DNA from: Butyriboletus loyo
Taxonomy: Eukaryota > Basidiomycota > Agaricomycetes > Boletales > Boletaceae
Assembly: GCA_038093515.1 (NCBI GenBank)
Contig: JBBPSI010000071.1
Coordinates: 1-64,000 of the forward strand
Direction: 5' to 3'
DNA: 64,000 bases
Within the stretch, counting starts at the first letter, position 1; each line of letters opens with the position of its first letter. Shown piece after piece: positions 34,911-46,605 of this stretch. The notes under the pieces were generated by a model. The model had not been told where the DNA came from. It saw only the letters and a program-made list of their open reading frames with translations, and made no database searches. A program made the translations under genes and the position numbers.

Positions 34911-37900
34911 TCACGCAAACAGCTCGGCGCCCTCGATTCCGTACGAGAAATCCAGGACCACGATCTTTTGGTCATGTGATGTGCTGACAGGACAAATCAG
35001 CCTTAGTAATCGCAACCGGGCCGGTTCCGAAGGCAAAACCTACCTGACGATCTTCCCAACGTCAAACTTGACATCGAAGATATGACTGGCGTGGAGGTTC
35101 CTGAACTCTCGAACCAACCGACCCACGCCTTTGGTTTTCCGAGAAGGTGGCTCCGCTCCAGGCTGGGAGACACTGTTCTCCGCTGCTTCCCCGTGCCATT
35201 CCCAGACTCTGACACTCTTGTCGTAGCTCGTACTCACAATGTAACCAGTCCTCGGGTCGAAACAAAGCGCTCTGACGAGCAATGTGTGTCCAGAAAACGT
35301 GTGTAGGCATTCACCAGTCGACGCACGCCACAGTTTGATTGTACAGTCGTTTGATCCGCTCAGGATGAGACCGTCCTGTAACATCAATGAGCAAATGTAA
35401 TATAACTGGATACGGATACGTGCCTTGAACTCAATACAAGCCAACCCCTTCTCGTGCCCTTCAAACACCCGGATACATTTACCTGTTTTGACGTCCCAGA
35501 GCATCATCTTCCCATCGCCGCTTGCGCTAACAACTCGGCCGTTCTCCAGTCCAACCGCATTCACTGGGCCCTCGTGTCCACGCAAGACCCTGCGGAGAGT
35601 CAACGTCTTCCGGTCATAAACGTGCATTAAAGTATCTTTGGAACTATGTCGAATATGATTAGGGTCAGTCCGCCTGTCACAGAGAGAACTTACCACGAGA
35701 CGATCCAGTTCTCATCCATTCTCAGGTCCAATACACCCCCCGAGTGTCCTCGGAGAACTTTACGTAGCTCCGCAGTTATCTTCCTAGGGGGACCAAAGTT
35801 CCCAGTGGTCGCAATTGCATAGGAGTTTCTCGACTTTCCTGGCCTACTGCTGCCAATAGAGGGGACGCTGCTTCTCTCTCCAGACCCTACAGGTGTGGAG
35901 ACGAGGTCCCACACACGCACAGTGCAATCACTGCTTCCGCTGACCATGAAGCCACGGCAGACCCCGTCGCTTCCCAGATCCCAGTCACGCTCAAATTTGA
36001 GGCATAGTACACTGCCTGTATGACCTTTAAAGGAAGCGACACACTTGCCGGTCTTGATGCACCAAACTTTGATCGTCCGGTCTCGTGAACCGGAGATGAT
36101 ACGCGACGAATCAAAGTCAAGGCAGTAAACACTGTTCAGAATAGTCATGTCGTGTTGAAGGCGATTGTTCAACGACTCACCTGTCCCTGTGACCATCGAT
36201 TCTGAGCACTCGTGGTTCGCCCTCGGGATCTCGCCACCGCTGTTCAATAATTGATCGTCCACGATATAGGCTATGCCAGTCCAGCATGAGAGGGGCTTGT
36301 CTTGAAATCAATTGCGGGTCCGATGGTGTCATCGCCTCTTGCTTCTCAACTTCGTGGTCATCTCCATCGCCGTCTTCGCAAGGAGCATCCGAATGCTGAC
36401 CATCTTTCCCTCGACATTTCTCGTCAGGGTATATGAACACCCCTCTATCAGAACCGTCATGCCCAAGTTTTGCAGTCTCCTTCAATCTCGTATTAGCGCG
36501 ATCGAAGTTGATAGCCCATCCCCTCGGTTCGTCCCACTGTTCACCGTCGTGTTCATGTTCAGTGATAGGCATTATGAGGCCGTGGATACCTTCGTCCTTG
36601 ACACCCCGGTATCGGCGTCCGAAACCTCCAAAGGAGGCTCGGGTGCGGTGACCAAGGTCTGAGCTTTGACTGGGGGCGTGACTGGGTACACGAGGAACGC
36701 CTTCTCGTGCTTGCCATAGCCCCCACCAGACGCCGTTGTCGAGTGCGAAGGAACGCCATGCTTTGCAAGTTGCGGAAACTGCGAGGACGCTGCGTATCGG
36801 TAGGTAGGAAAGAACCTGAAGAAAAAGCTCAGGGGGAAGTCGGGTAAGGGGTGTTGGGATCTTCGGAACTATTATCAGAAGGGTCATATCAGCGCTGATC
36901 ATATGGAGAACATGGACAATTGATCCTGACCTCCTGCACCCGAGCACTCTGGTTCTTGGGTATTCTCATGCCCAGAATCGTCAGCATCCCAATATCCATA
37001 TCCGCAGACGCATGCACCGTCTCCCCATCCAGTACATGTACAACCAACCAACTCACCCTCTTCACCATCGAGCGGATCCAGGGCACCATAATCTACATCA
37101 GTATCCACGTCGAGCGTACTTCGTCTCACGCGTTTGATGCGACGCTTTTCCTTTAGTTTCCTTCCAACACCCATCAAGGGTGATGTTTTACTCCGGACAA
37201 CAGAGAAGCCGGGCATCGGACTCGATTTCGCACGAGCGGCGGGAATCGGCGTGAGCTGTACATCTTGAGGCATAGAAGAAAGTCGAGTACAACCCTTGGC
37301 AGGGGAAGCAAGGGACTCCCAAAGGCGGGATATTCCAGGCCTCGTGCGTCTCGGCTTGGTCATGAGAGGCCCTAAGCCCATATTGGCACTCATGCACTGT
37401 GCTCGCTCGTTGACAGTGGAATGGAATGAACCTGCAACAGAAGCCGAGTTAGAGCGGAGAAACGGCAACGTCGCAGTGCCACGAATGTGGGGGGAGCGGA
37501 ATGGATCCGCGTCAACGTCTTCGGCCAGCTGGGAAGTGTACTGATAGAAAGTTGGACTACTTGGGGGAGAGATCATAGAGAAGTCCGCGGTGGGAGCAGG
37601 AGATGGCGGACGCTCAACCACCGGGTTGCGTGATAGTGAAGGAGTGGTTTCTGATAGAGGAGCGGAAGTGGACGACTTGTGGGCGGATAAAATCGTTGAC
37701 ACAGCTACGTTCGTATCAAGAGCAGGCAGACGGGATGGACCAGCCTTTGGCCCGTCATCAACAAGCTCTGGTTCTGGGGTAGAGTGAGCGGTATAGTACG
37801 GCGTAGGTATAGCGGAGCGAAGATATCTCTGTTCAGCGAAGCCATGTGAAGCGGTGTCTTCTTGTGCAAATCCCACGGCGAGGCTTGGGTGTAACAGTGC

Positions 37901-38518
37901 AGTGAGATCAAAGTCCACAGTCGACGATCCGCTGCTCTCCCGGAGGGTCTCGCTTGACCGCGAAGAGGGCCCTGCACGATCGGAACCCGGAATGGAGGTG
38001 AAGGCGAATGAGAACGCTGTATTTAGTGTAGGGGACGTCTCCGCTATAGTGGGACTTTGAACTCGAAACACATCGTCTTCAGCGGGACTAAGAGGCAGGG
38101 AAGGCGCAGATGTAGCGGCTGTCGCGTAGGACATGGCAGAAGAAGCAGAAGAAGGAATGTCTAATGCCCAAGGGGTGTTGAAATCCAGGTCGAGGGTAAG
38201 ATGATGTGCGTGACGCTTGTTGGGGGTGTCGAGTGTGCCAAGGGCGAGCAAGTCTATGTCCAAAGGAGGGTGAAGGTTCCGAGGGGGTGGAGATGGGAGA
38301 CCGTGATTGGCGGGCCTGGGCTCGAAGGGGGATTCCGAGCCAGCAGAGAGCGTCGGGGTATGTCTGGGGGTTCTGAAGGGGAGTGGGATAGGGCTATGAC
38401 TTGTCGCACGTGGGAAGGGCACGGTCGAGGAGGAGAAGGAGCAAGTCTGTCGACCGTTCAAGGATATGAGTGCGCCTCTGCATGGAAAGGCTGGCGGTGT
38501 ACAGTGCGTGGCGGACAT
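34911..38518 (-). CDS. F-box / WD40 protein, probable SCF substrate receptor
   Basis: Six exons join in phase to 1112 residues: 38518-36931, 36868-36181, 36131-35694, 35643-35424, 35375-35044 and 34983-34911. The first 530 residues are disordered, ending in a Cys/acidic segment (GCTCTGWGDGACVCGYGYW). An F-box follows (LTRLPPELFLQVLSYLPIRS), then a charged linker and seven WD40 blades with GSRDRTIKVW, SGSSDCTVRVWDL, SASGDGKMMLWD and SGSNDCTIKLW. This is the Cdc4/Pop1/Met30 arrangement, which delivers phosphorylated targets to SCF ubiquitin ligase. The link between exons 1 and 2 is inferred from phase; if wrong, there are two genes (38518-36899 and from ATG 36887). The intron 35423-35376 is GC-AG and in frame. 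Confidence 0.8.
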
Positions 38519-39132
38519 GCTGCACGCCGACCACGATGGGCATCAGTGACAACACTCGAAACAAACATCTCGTCCACACCCACCTCGCACGTGACCAATA
38601 TCAGCCTTGGAGGAAAACGACAATTCAACATCTACTTGGACGTCTGGTATATATACACAAGTCTCTACAGCACGAGGTCGCTCTCTATGAAAACCGTATT
38701 GCTCCCGTGGTCGGATCGGTCAACGTGAACAGCGGCGCATGCGAAATGATGAGGGCGAACAGCGCCATCCTGCGAGAACAGACGTGGTCAGCGTCATGTG
38801 GGGGGAAAAACACCGTCACACGACTCGGAAACAAGGAACATGCTGTGTCACCACACCACCGATGGTCGGTCATGACCCGCACAGGAAGGACGTCGGGCAC
38901 CCAAACGTACATCCCCAAGACGTGCAGCATACTCTGAACAATGCAGTAGAGAAGCGCCAGCCCATTGACTCGGAGACGCCATATGGAAGAAACGGAAAAT
39001 TGTGACGAGCAGCGTAGACCTCGGATTAGCAACATAAAAACATGGTGGTGGGGACAAAAATCCACAGGTGCGCGTTCATGGAAATCCATGATCCGGGAGT
39101 GGAGCCGCTGCGCGGAGAATAATGCTGGGGAC

Positions 39133-39551
39133 TCACATGAGGGTAGCCCAGGGGGTACTTCCACCTTCCTTGGCACGCAGTGGGTGCTGGTTCATGACTC
39201 CGTTAATGGCAATAATAAGAACGGGCCATGCGACGTATCTACAAGTCCATTTGCGTAAAATGAACCGCAGACCGGTTATTTGAGACACGATGCTTCGAGG
39301 CCAGCAGCCTGCGCTAATATGTATCAACGTACCTATTCCTTGATACCATCACCATCCCAGCTAAGAACATACCCATCGAGCCCATTGCGTCTATAAGTTG
39401 TGAATCCTGAGTCCTCAACCCTTCCTTGGGATACTATGGGCACAACGTGAAGAAACTTACCGACAGACTCTGCTTTCCATGACTTTGGAAGGGTCAATCT
39501 TGTCTCTCGCGAAGAGTCTCTCGGATCATTGAGAGCGTTACTACTCGACAT
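39133..39551 (-). CDS. Asterix-like (UPF0139) PAT-complex subunit, 3' end uncertain
   Basis: Exons 39551-39461, 39390-39333 and 39292-39133 give 102 residues beginning MSSSNALNDPRDSS. Then come MGMFLAGMVMVSRN and WTCRYVAWPVLIIAINGVMN, two hydrophobic segments, and KEGGSTPW. The N-terminal SxxNxxxDPR and the paired membrane segments resemble Asterix (WDR83OS), a roughly 106-residue ER protein that helps fold multi-spanning membrane proteins with CCDC47. The frame ends in ATG TGA at 39138-39133, but AT|GTGAGT is also a near-perfect splice donor, and the family has one more hydrophobic segment. A further exon downstream (below 39130) is likely but could not be fixed. Confidence 0.6.
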
Positions 39552-40535
39552 GCTTGTGCACCGTGTACCTCCGGAGAGTCGTCGACCGTGACTAAATGTT
39601 GGCAGCTACCAGCGTGGGAACGCTTGTTTGCCCAACATGGTTGAGTCGCGAAACTTGCGCTCTCTCTCGAGTTCGGAATGCATGACTTGCGTAGCAGGTC
39701 TTCGTGTCAAATATTATCATGCACTGTCGCCATCATTCAGGTACACGAAGATCCTGCCTCTGCCCTCAAGCGCTGCAGTACGTGCGTTCGCGACTGATCC
39801 TCGTGCTATCCAAGTACACGTGGGACAAGGTAGCTCGAGAGCGAGGTATCATCATACGAAGCATCTTAGAAGCCGCTAGCATGTGTTCTATGACCAGCGG
39901 GCAACAGCCTTGCCTTCGATTCCGGTCCGTTCGGGCTTGTTCTCTAGGTCAGCGCATTACCGGTGAGTTTGCAATATCGTTTGATTTCAATGAGCTGAAA
40001 TATATTGGCTTGCTCTTTTTTAGGCTTGAGCTGATGGTTGTCCGTCTTGTGTTCCCGATACGAAAGAATTTCCAACAAATCGACTTTTCTCCAAGCTCTG
40101 GGTATGAATACATAAGATATAAATACACTCTATCATCTCCCATGCTTCTCTAAAGCGTCAATGAAGCTATGGTCATTTCCAGACCACTGTCTGGCTAATA
40201 AATGCCAGGTTCAGCCATCGGTCCGCGAAGTTGGAACACGTGGTTATTCCAAAGTCAACCCGGTTCAATTCGCACCACACTGGTGACCGCCAAAAACGTT
40301 TCCGTTCTTGCGGGTGATCGTTCGAGGAACCTCCCAAGCAGGAGCAGCGATACAATCATGCTGCTTCTGCAGGACTCCGAGAGCATCCGTGACGATCCTG
40401 CTCCAACATGTGGACATTCCTCATCGGTAACCAGTCTGTCCACGGTCACTGTTCGGACAGTCATCAAAGTACACGGTTGTCTCCTGAATTTCAAAAGGTA
40501 GACGATAGAACGAGGTGGTCTCGAGAGTCGCAGTC
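39552..40535. other. Spacer without a supported gene
   Basis: Short frames only (for example 39628-39879 and 40202-40501 plus strand), without motifs. The right-hand end contains the former promoter of the carboxylesterase pseudogene. Confidence 0.5.
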
Positions 40536-41920
40536 ATGAGACTCCTCTCGACAATGTTGATCGTGTTGGCAGCCTCACCACTCGTGTACGGCCAACAACA
40601 ATCCGCCGACTCCTATCCCAATCCCCTCGTCGTTGACACGACCAACTGCAACATACCGTGGTTACCTCGATGTAAACATCACCAGTGTCAACCTGGACAA
40701 GTGGCATGAACTTTGCTGCCGAGACGGGTGGCGCGATTCAATGTTTACCCCCGCAACCCTACACGCCTCCTTCATATGTGCAGAATGCGGCTGCAATGGG
40801 GGCAGCGTGTATACAAGGTGAACACAATGTAGTGGGTGGAATGCAGATCCAGAAGGAGGACTGCCCGTTTCGTGACACTGTCGCAAGCGCAATGGGGTGG
40901 CTTCGTAGGCAACGCGGCATCCGACCGCAAGATCGAGGGGTCATGCATCATGACTTGCCCCAGCGGTTATCGTTTACGTTAGCTACAGCTACCATTTGGC
41001 GCTTCTCGGATTCCCTGCATCATCACCGGGGACCGCAGAGGTTTTCCAGAGACAGAACTTGGCATGCGTGATGCTGTCGAGTGGACGATTGCCAACAATG
41101 CTCGGTTCGAGGGTAATCCTACGAAAATCACCTTCGGAAGTACGACTTCTCAATTATTACCATACATTGAGTTTCTGAAGATGTCGAGTCTGCCGATGTA
41201 GGTAAGCATGCAAATAATAGTGCACAAGTTATTTACTTGGCTGTTTACAGAATTGATGACATTAATGTACTATCTCGGCGCTTAGTGACAAGATCCTCTG
41301 ATCGCGACGCCGTCATGCAAAGTTCAGACAGTGAGTCGACGTGCGTGTGCGTGCTGACACCTACGAACTAGCATCTTGACCGATGTGGCCGCTGGGTTCT
41401 CAATATCGTCGTTCAGAATGTAATGTCTCCTGCCTCCAACTGGTGAGGGGTAACTTGATTATTGGCGCCAGATCTATTCATTTGATCCTCGTTGTTTCCT
41501 CTGACCTGTGGTTGATAACATCACTGTCTTCTCGGATCCCGTCGGGCTGCAGGTCGTTAGCCAGACCGCAAAGGCTCCCTTACTGATTGGAAACAAGGTG
41601 ATTGATAACCTCACACTGATCTCCCCGCACACTGATAGGTTGTTCAGGATGGAGGTTAGACGATTGTCGGTGGCGAACCTAAAGCCTATACGAACGAGAG
41701 TGCTTACATGTTCAGCGATTCCGTATCTACCTTCGTTTTCCAGAACATCGACACTTTCGACGCCCTCTGTCGAGGCAACAACCTGATTATGCCCACGGTC
41801 AACGTCGACGTCGTTCTTGGACTCTTCTCCTCCCCCATCTGCGGAATACCCCTTCTCTATCAATGCCACTGCTACCATGTGGCGTGACGTACATGTGATC
41901 TGTCCGTCAAAACCTTGCGT
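40536..41920 (+). pseudogene. Type-B carboxylesterase / lipase pseudogene
   Basis: ATG 40536 opens a clean secretion signal (RLLSTMLIVLAASPLVYG). Fragments then follow the carboxylesterase order in three alternating frames: TYRGYLDVNITSVN, FAAETGGAIQCLPPQPYTPP, GGFVGNAASDRKIEG, VYVSYSYHLALLGFPASSP, MRDAVEWTIANNARFEGNP, DNITVFSDPVGLQVVSQTA with APLLIG, and FQNIDTFDALCRG. The frame changes fall at single-base deletions and not at usable splice sites (for example in the NLGMRD segment near 41060). No GESAG nucleophile elbow is recognisable. Secreted hydrolases of this type are common and expendable in fungi, and this one is clearly broken. Confidence 0.82.
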
Positions 41921-42400
41921 TGTGGCGAACACAGTTACTCGGGCTTCCCGTTTGAAGGTACGGGTTCGCAGTGGTCGCTGACAACTCAACCACTCCCGGT
42001 AGTTGCATTGGCACATTCGACGGTACGTCCCCGTCCCTGTTCTTCTGAAACTAGGTCCTCATCGTCACACCGTACTCCAGGTGATGAGCGCTCGATGCAC
42101 CGGACAACAGATACAGCACGTTCTTCTGACTTGGGGACCGGTATGATCAGCTCAGGGAACCACATTGGGGACGAAATCGAGACCGATAAACTCAACACCT
42201 CACGAAGACGTAGCATCTCTTCAATTTCTTCCCGAGACCGAACCTAGCTATTGCCTATCGCGGCGGGCAACGACATCAGAGAACTGCGAGGGACCCTATA
42301 CCTCAGCCAGTCGCACACTATAAGCGACTAGCTTGACCAGTGCTGTACGCGTCCAAATCACGGGTTCGTAGAGGGGCGACACGCGGAAGAAAAGAATTAC
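41921..42400. other. Tail-to-tail spacer after the pseudogene
   Basis: About 480 bp between the last recognisable carboxylesterase piece and the convergent S9 peptidase stop. A plus-strand frame rich in Ser/Arg (to 42247) is open but shows no family signal; it may be out-of-frame remnant of the esterase C-terminus. Confidence 0.45.
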
Positions 42401-45066
42401 CTACGACAGCAAGAACCTCTTCAAATACTCGATCGTAGCAGCATTCACATATTCGATCACGCTCTTTTGCCTGTACCCTAAACATCAATTCGAACATCTG
42501 CTGTGAGCCAACGACCGAGAAACATAACGGCCAACGCTCACCGTGGCCTTCTCCTTCACAAATCACCAGCTGCGCCTGTCCTCCCGGGTTATCTCGCACG
42601 ATCTTGTACATGGCCACAGCTTCGTGCACCGTCACCCGCGTGTCATTTTCGCCGTGCGTGATGAACAGAGGCACAGAGATCTTTTCTGCATTGTTCAGGG
42701 GCGATATGCGTTCCAGGAAGGCTCGGATGACAGGGTCCGATTCGTCCCCATATTCGAGACGTCTGTTTGCACGACGTACGGGAGCCGTGTTCTCGAGGAA
42801 CCTGACCCAGTTTGAGATACCAAAGTTGGAAACGCCGCATTTGAGCTTGGAGGAGTAATGCGCGAGGGTAGCCTTGGATAGAGGTCCGACGGTTAGACAG
42901 CTGAACACGTACGAAATCGCGACAGAGCGAACTCACAAAAACCATGTATCCGCCATCTGAGCGGGAAATTATACGTTAGCGTTCGTGTCAAACGTAAAAG
43001 AAAACAAATATTTACATGAACCACCTATGACTGCGATCCGCGACGAATCGAGTTCCTTAGACAATCCAGATCCGATATATTCGATCAATGCATTGACATC
43101 TCTGCCATTGTCCTCGTTAGTAGACAAGGAATGATGTCAAGACACTTACTTGACTGCATCCTCGCGTTTCTCAACGTCGTCCGCTGACATGTACTTCCTT
43201 CCATAACCCGAACTACCTCTTACATTCGGATAAATCACGGCAATTCCCAACTCGTTTAGAAGATAACCATGGGCCGCACTGTGTCTTGTTGTCAGCCGAT
43301 TGTTATGGGAGACAGGCGTGCCTAAACTCACGTCCTATACTGTACCGTAGCCTGCGACTCAGGGCCACCATGGATACAGATAAGAACAGGAGTCTTGCTC
43401 TTTCCTTCATTCGGATGATAATACAAAGCAGGAACCACCAGCTCATCGAAGCTTCTAAACTTGATCAACTGTGGCGCAACAGCCTTGGCCACTTCGGGTG
43501 CTGCCGCCTGAACGTATGGTGTCATCTCGACATCCACGTATGCGTTACCATCGAGGGTATGCTTGAACGTTTGCAGATCCAGGATTGCCCTTCGGACGAA
43601 TCCACGAGACCGATAGGAGGCAAGACGAAGTGCAATCTCGTAGGGACGTCCGTTTCGCCCATTATGTGCGTACGCGAGCCACCCCCCTTCCCATCCAAGC
43701 TTGACCTCGACCACCGTATTTTTATTCGGGCCACTGAGAGGGAGAGCATACAGAATGCTCCAGCCTTCCACATTCGCGGTGAAGTAAATGGAGGCGTCTG
43801 TGACCCCGAGGTGTCCCACCTCCCACGCGATGGGTTTCAGAACAGGGACGGAGGCGCTAAGGTTGGAGGTAGTGATGTGCGTGACCGTGCGTTGATCGAT
43901 ATCGTATGATACGACGGCGTCGAAATCACTGTATGCATTTGTGATGACATATGCTACATGGGGATTGGAAGGATCAAGGGAGAATAATCCTCTCGCTATC
44001 GTTGCCTCTTCGCGTTCTGTGGCCCCTGGGAGAATAATACGCTCGACCTTGCCTGGTTCAGGACCAGAAATGTCAACCACGAACATGGGTTGATAGACGT
44101 TTCCATAGGCACGTGTGAGAAGGAGGTATTTGTCGTCGACAGAGATGGACCGAGCGGCCCATCGCTCTGTCTTTCCATCTCGAAGAAGAGGAGTGACTAA
44201 CTTGGAGGGAAGACTAAAGGGAGTTGAGTCGCTGGTAGCCCTAGTGTTGGAGCCTATCAAACGAGTCAAGTACGCAAGTGTATCAGTGTCATTTTCCTTG
44301 TTTGAAACGAACGCCATCAGTCTGAGAATATCCATGAGAACGTATCAGCAAAATATGGAGCGAAAACCGACTTGTTAGATGGCGATATTACAATATCGTT
44401 ATACCTGTAGTCGTCATGAGTTAATCTCTCGATACGACCTTTGCCGGGGGCGTTATCCAGTTCGCCATCGATCTTTGGCAAGACCTGTTCGCAGAGGGCG
44501 TCCTCCCAGTAACGCCTGCAATCCTCGACGTCAGACACAGCACGAGTGGGATGTCAACTTTCACGCACCAAAGTTGAAAGTGCTCATTTCCATTGAAGTC
44601 CATAGACATTATTGCACCACCTGGCCTGTACACGCCACGCCAATCATCGCCAGCAATGGATCTGAATGTGGATATAATCCGGCCGGTCCCGATGTTAAAA
44701 TATGTGAGACGCTCCAGCTCCGTATTGGCCGGATCGGTTGAGATCCTGTAAACCTGGGACACCTGGGCATCCTCTGGACGATGAGAGAGGAAGATCCCAC
44801 CAGGCACTTCTCCGGTAGCAGTCTTCACGGTGCGCTCAAAACCGTACAGGTCGAAACCTAGTGATCGCGACGTTCAGTAATATGACATCCGAACGACACA
44901 ACGGTAAAGAGAACCGATACATCCCTCGAGCAGCATCTTCGTAAGCCTTCATGCCAGTGAGTATTTCCTGGGGAACATCTGGAACGTTGACCGCTTTGAT
45001 TTTGTTGGCGGGTCTGGTAAATTCGAGGTCGTCGTAATCGATAGGAGCAGCCATGTTGGACAACAT
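42401..45066 (-). CDS. S9 family peptidase (prolyl-oligopeptidase fold)
   Basis: Nine exons join in phase to 744 residues: 45066-44898, 44857-44569, 44515-44372, 44321-43332, 43278-43150, 43101-43016, 42956-42937, 42872-42542 and 42477-42401. The N-terminal two thirds form a beta-propeller (RLTHDDYRYNDIVISPSNK, AFVSNKENDTD). The hydrolase domain contains PVLICIHGGPESQ, YPNVRGSSGYGRKY, the nucleophile elbow GGSYGGYM, the acid site in ITHGENDTRV and the histidine in EGEGHG; all three catalytic residues are present. The elbow is split by an intron and followed by a 20-nt exon. No signal peptide is seen, so it is probably cytosolic, cutting short peptides. The first intron (40 nt) is the least certain; Met 45054 is an alternative start. 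Confidence 0.88.
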
Positions 45067-45277
45067 GGGGAATCTGAAAGGTGCAGCCCCCCGGTATCGT
45101 TTATATAACTTCTGAACAACCCTTGAAGAGGAACAAAACCCACACGGTTGATGTTCGCCATACGATCCAACGGAAGGGTAACACGGTCACGCAAGCGATA
45201 AGATCACCAGGCTTGATTAAGACGATTGGGCTGTTGCCGAAAACACGAGGTGGGCATGTGTGCACTGATCTATATCA

Positions 45278-46372
45278 ATGAGGGGCAACATGTATGTCGT
45301 ACGAAAGGGGCGTACGGATCACACCTGGCTGTTGACTCCCTGCGTTACTCTGTTGCGTTGCAAGGGCGTCGCCGATGAGCATGTCGACAATGCATGGTGC
45401 GTGCTAACAAGTATACAATTGCGTTTGGTGCTGACCGTTGGACAAGAGCGCGCTCCACTGACAGAAATAAGCACAGGTAGTCAGATACGGGCAGTGGCAT
45501 TTACAGCGAACGGGGAGTATCTCGTGAGCGGGGATAAAGAGGCGGTCCGAGCGTGGCGAGTGGCGGACAACCAGCAGGTGGGAACGATGAAAGCGAGGGA
45601 TGTGCGGTCTGTCGCAGTCTCAAAGAACGGCGGATGGATTGCAGCGGGGAAAAGCTGGGGTGAGACGACGGTGTGGGAGTGGGACAGTCGACAGACATTC
45701 AAGGAAGTCTTCACGCACGACGATCATGGCCACACCGTCACAAGTGTCGATTTTTCGCCCGACTCGACACGGCTCGTCGCTGGGTCAGGTAGCCGCGCAG
45801 CCTCGATCTGGGACATCGCGACGCGCAAGGTGGTGGTTGGACCACTCGAACACCCGTACTGGGTGATAGCCGCCAAATTCTCTCCCCAAGGCGATCGAGT
45901 CGCGACGGCCACTTTCCTTCGCGACTCTGTTCGGGTCTACGACAGCCGCAATGGCAGCTTGCTCGCCGACATTCAAGCAAAAGTTACCCCGTACTACAAC
46001 ACTGGTCTCCTCTGGTCGAACGAATACATCTTTATCGTATCCAACAATACAGTCAAGCAAGTCAATGCGTCTACCGCGTCAGTGGTCTCGGACTGGTCAG
46101 TTCCCCCCGATAGCAACTACGCGTGCATTGTCTCGTCGAAGTATGGCATAATGTACTCTGCGAGTTGTACCGTCATGCTTTGCGACTCGTCGACACGCAC
46201 CACGCACCCTCTCATCCAGCTCGGTCAAGACGTACATTCAATCGCACTCTCTCCAGATAACCGGCTTCTCGCGATTGGTGGAGGGGATGGGAAGATCGTC
46301 TTCATAGATATACCCCGCAGCGCTGTGAGTATCATGTATTATTGGACTGGGTCATTACTAACAGAAAAATGA
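45278..46372 (+). CDS. Stand-alone WD40 propeller of the fungal NLR type
   Basis: One open frame of 364 residues. After a short leader come WD40 blades: QIRAVAFTANGEYLVSGDKE, DVRSVAVSKNGGWIAAGKSW, TVTSVDFSPDSTRLVAGSGS, VIAAKFSPQGDRVATATF and VHSIALSPDNRLLAIGGGDG. The sequence style is that of the HET-E/NACHT-WD40 proteins that are expanded in basidiomycetes, but no NACHT domain is present upstream within reach. The CDS may splice at 46326 (GCT|GTGAGT) into an exon from about 46366 to 46468, replacing the last residues. It is either a lone propeller gene or the detached 3' end of an NLR-like gene. Confidence 0.7.
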   Translation: MRGNMYVVRKGRTDHTWLLTPCVTLLRCKGVADEHVDNAWCVLTSIQLRLVLTVGQERAPLTEISTGSQIRAVAFTANGEYLVSGDKEAVRAWRVADNQQVGTMKARDVRSVAVSKNGGWIAAGKSWGETTVWEWDSRQTFKEVFTHDDHGHTVTSVDFSPDSTRLVAGSGSRAASIWDIATRKVVVGPLEHPYWVIAAKFSPQGDRVATATFLRDSVRVYDSRNGSLLADIQAKVTPYYNTGLLWSNEYIFIVSNNTVKQVNASTASVVSDWSVPPDSNYACIVSSKYGIMYSASCTVMLCDSSTRTTHPLIQLGQDVHSIALSPDNRLLAIGGGDGKIVFIDIPRSAVSIMYYWTGSLLTEK

Positions 46373-46605
46373 ACATCAAGCCACACCGTTAAGGTGGCCA
46401 AGAGGCTGTAAGACTTTCTTTCGCCGGTCCAGGCTCACATTCCCTGTATTTCATGTACTCTTCTTTCCCTAACTTCACCTTCTCCTCAGTGCCTACTGTA
46501 CAATAGTTGACTTCAGATACGAGTAGGAACAGTCCACCTGTAATTTAAAGAGTCAGATCCCTCCAGAAATAAATATTGTGGGAGCGCCACCATGCAACTT
46601 GGCAA

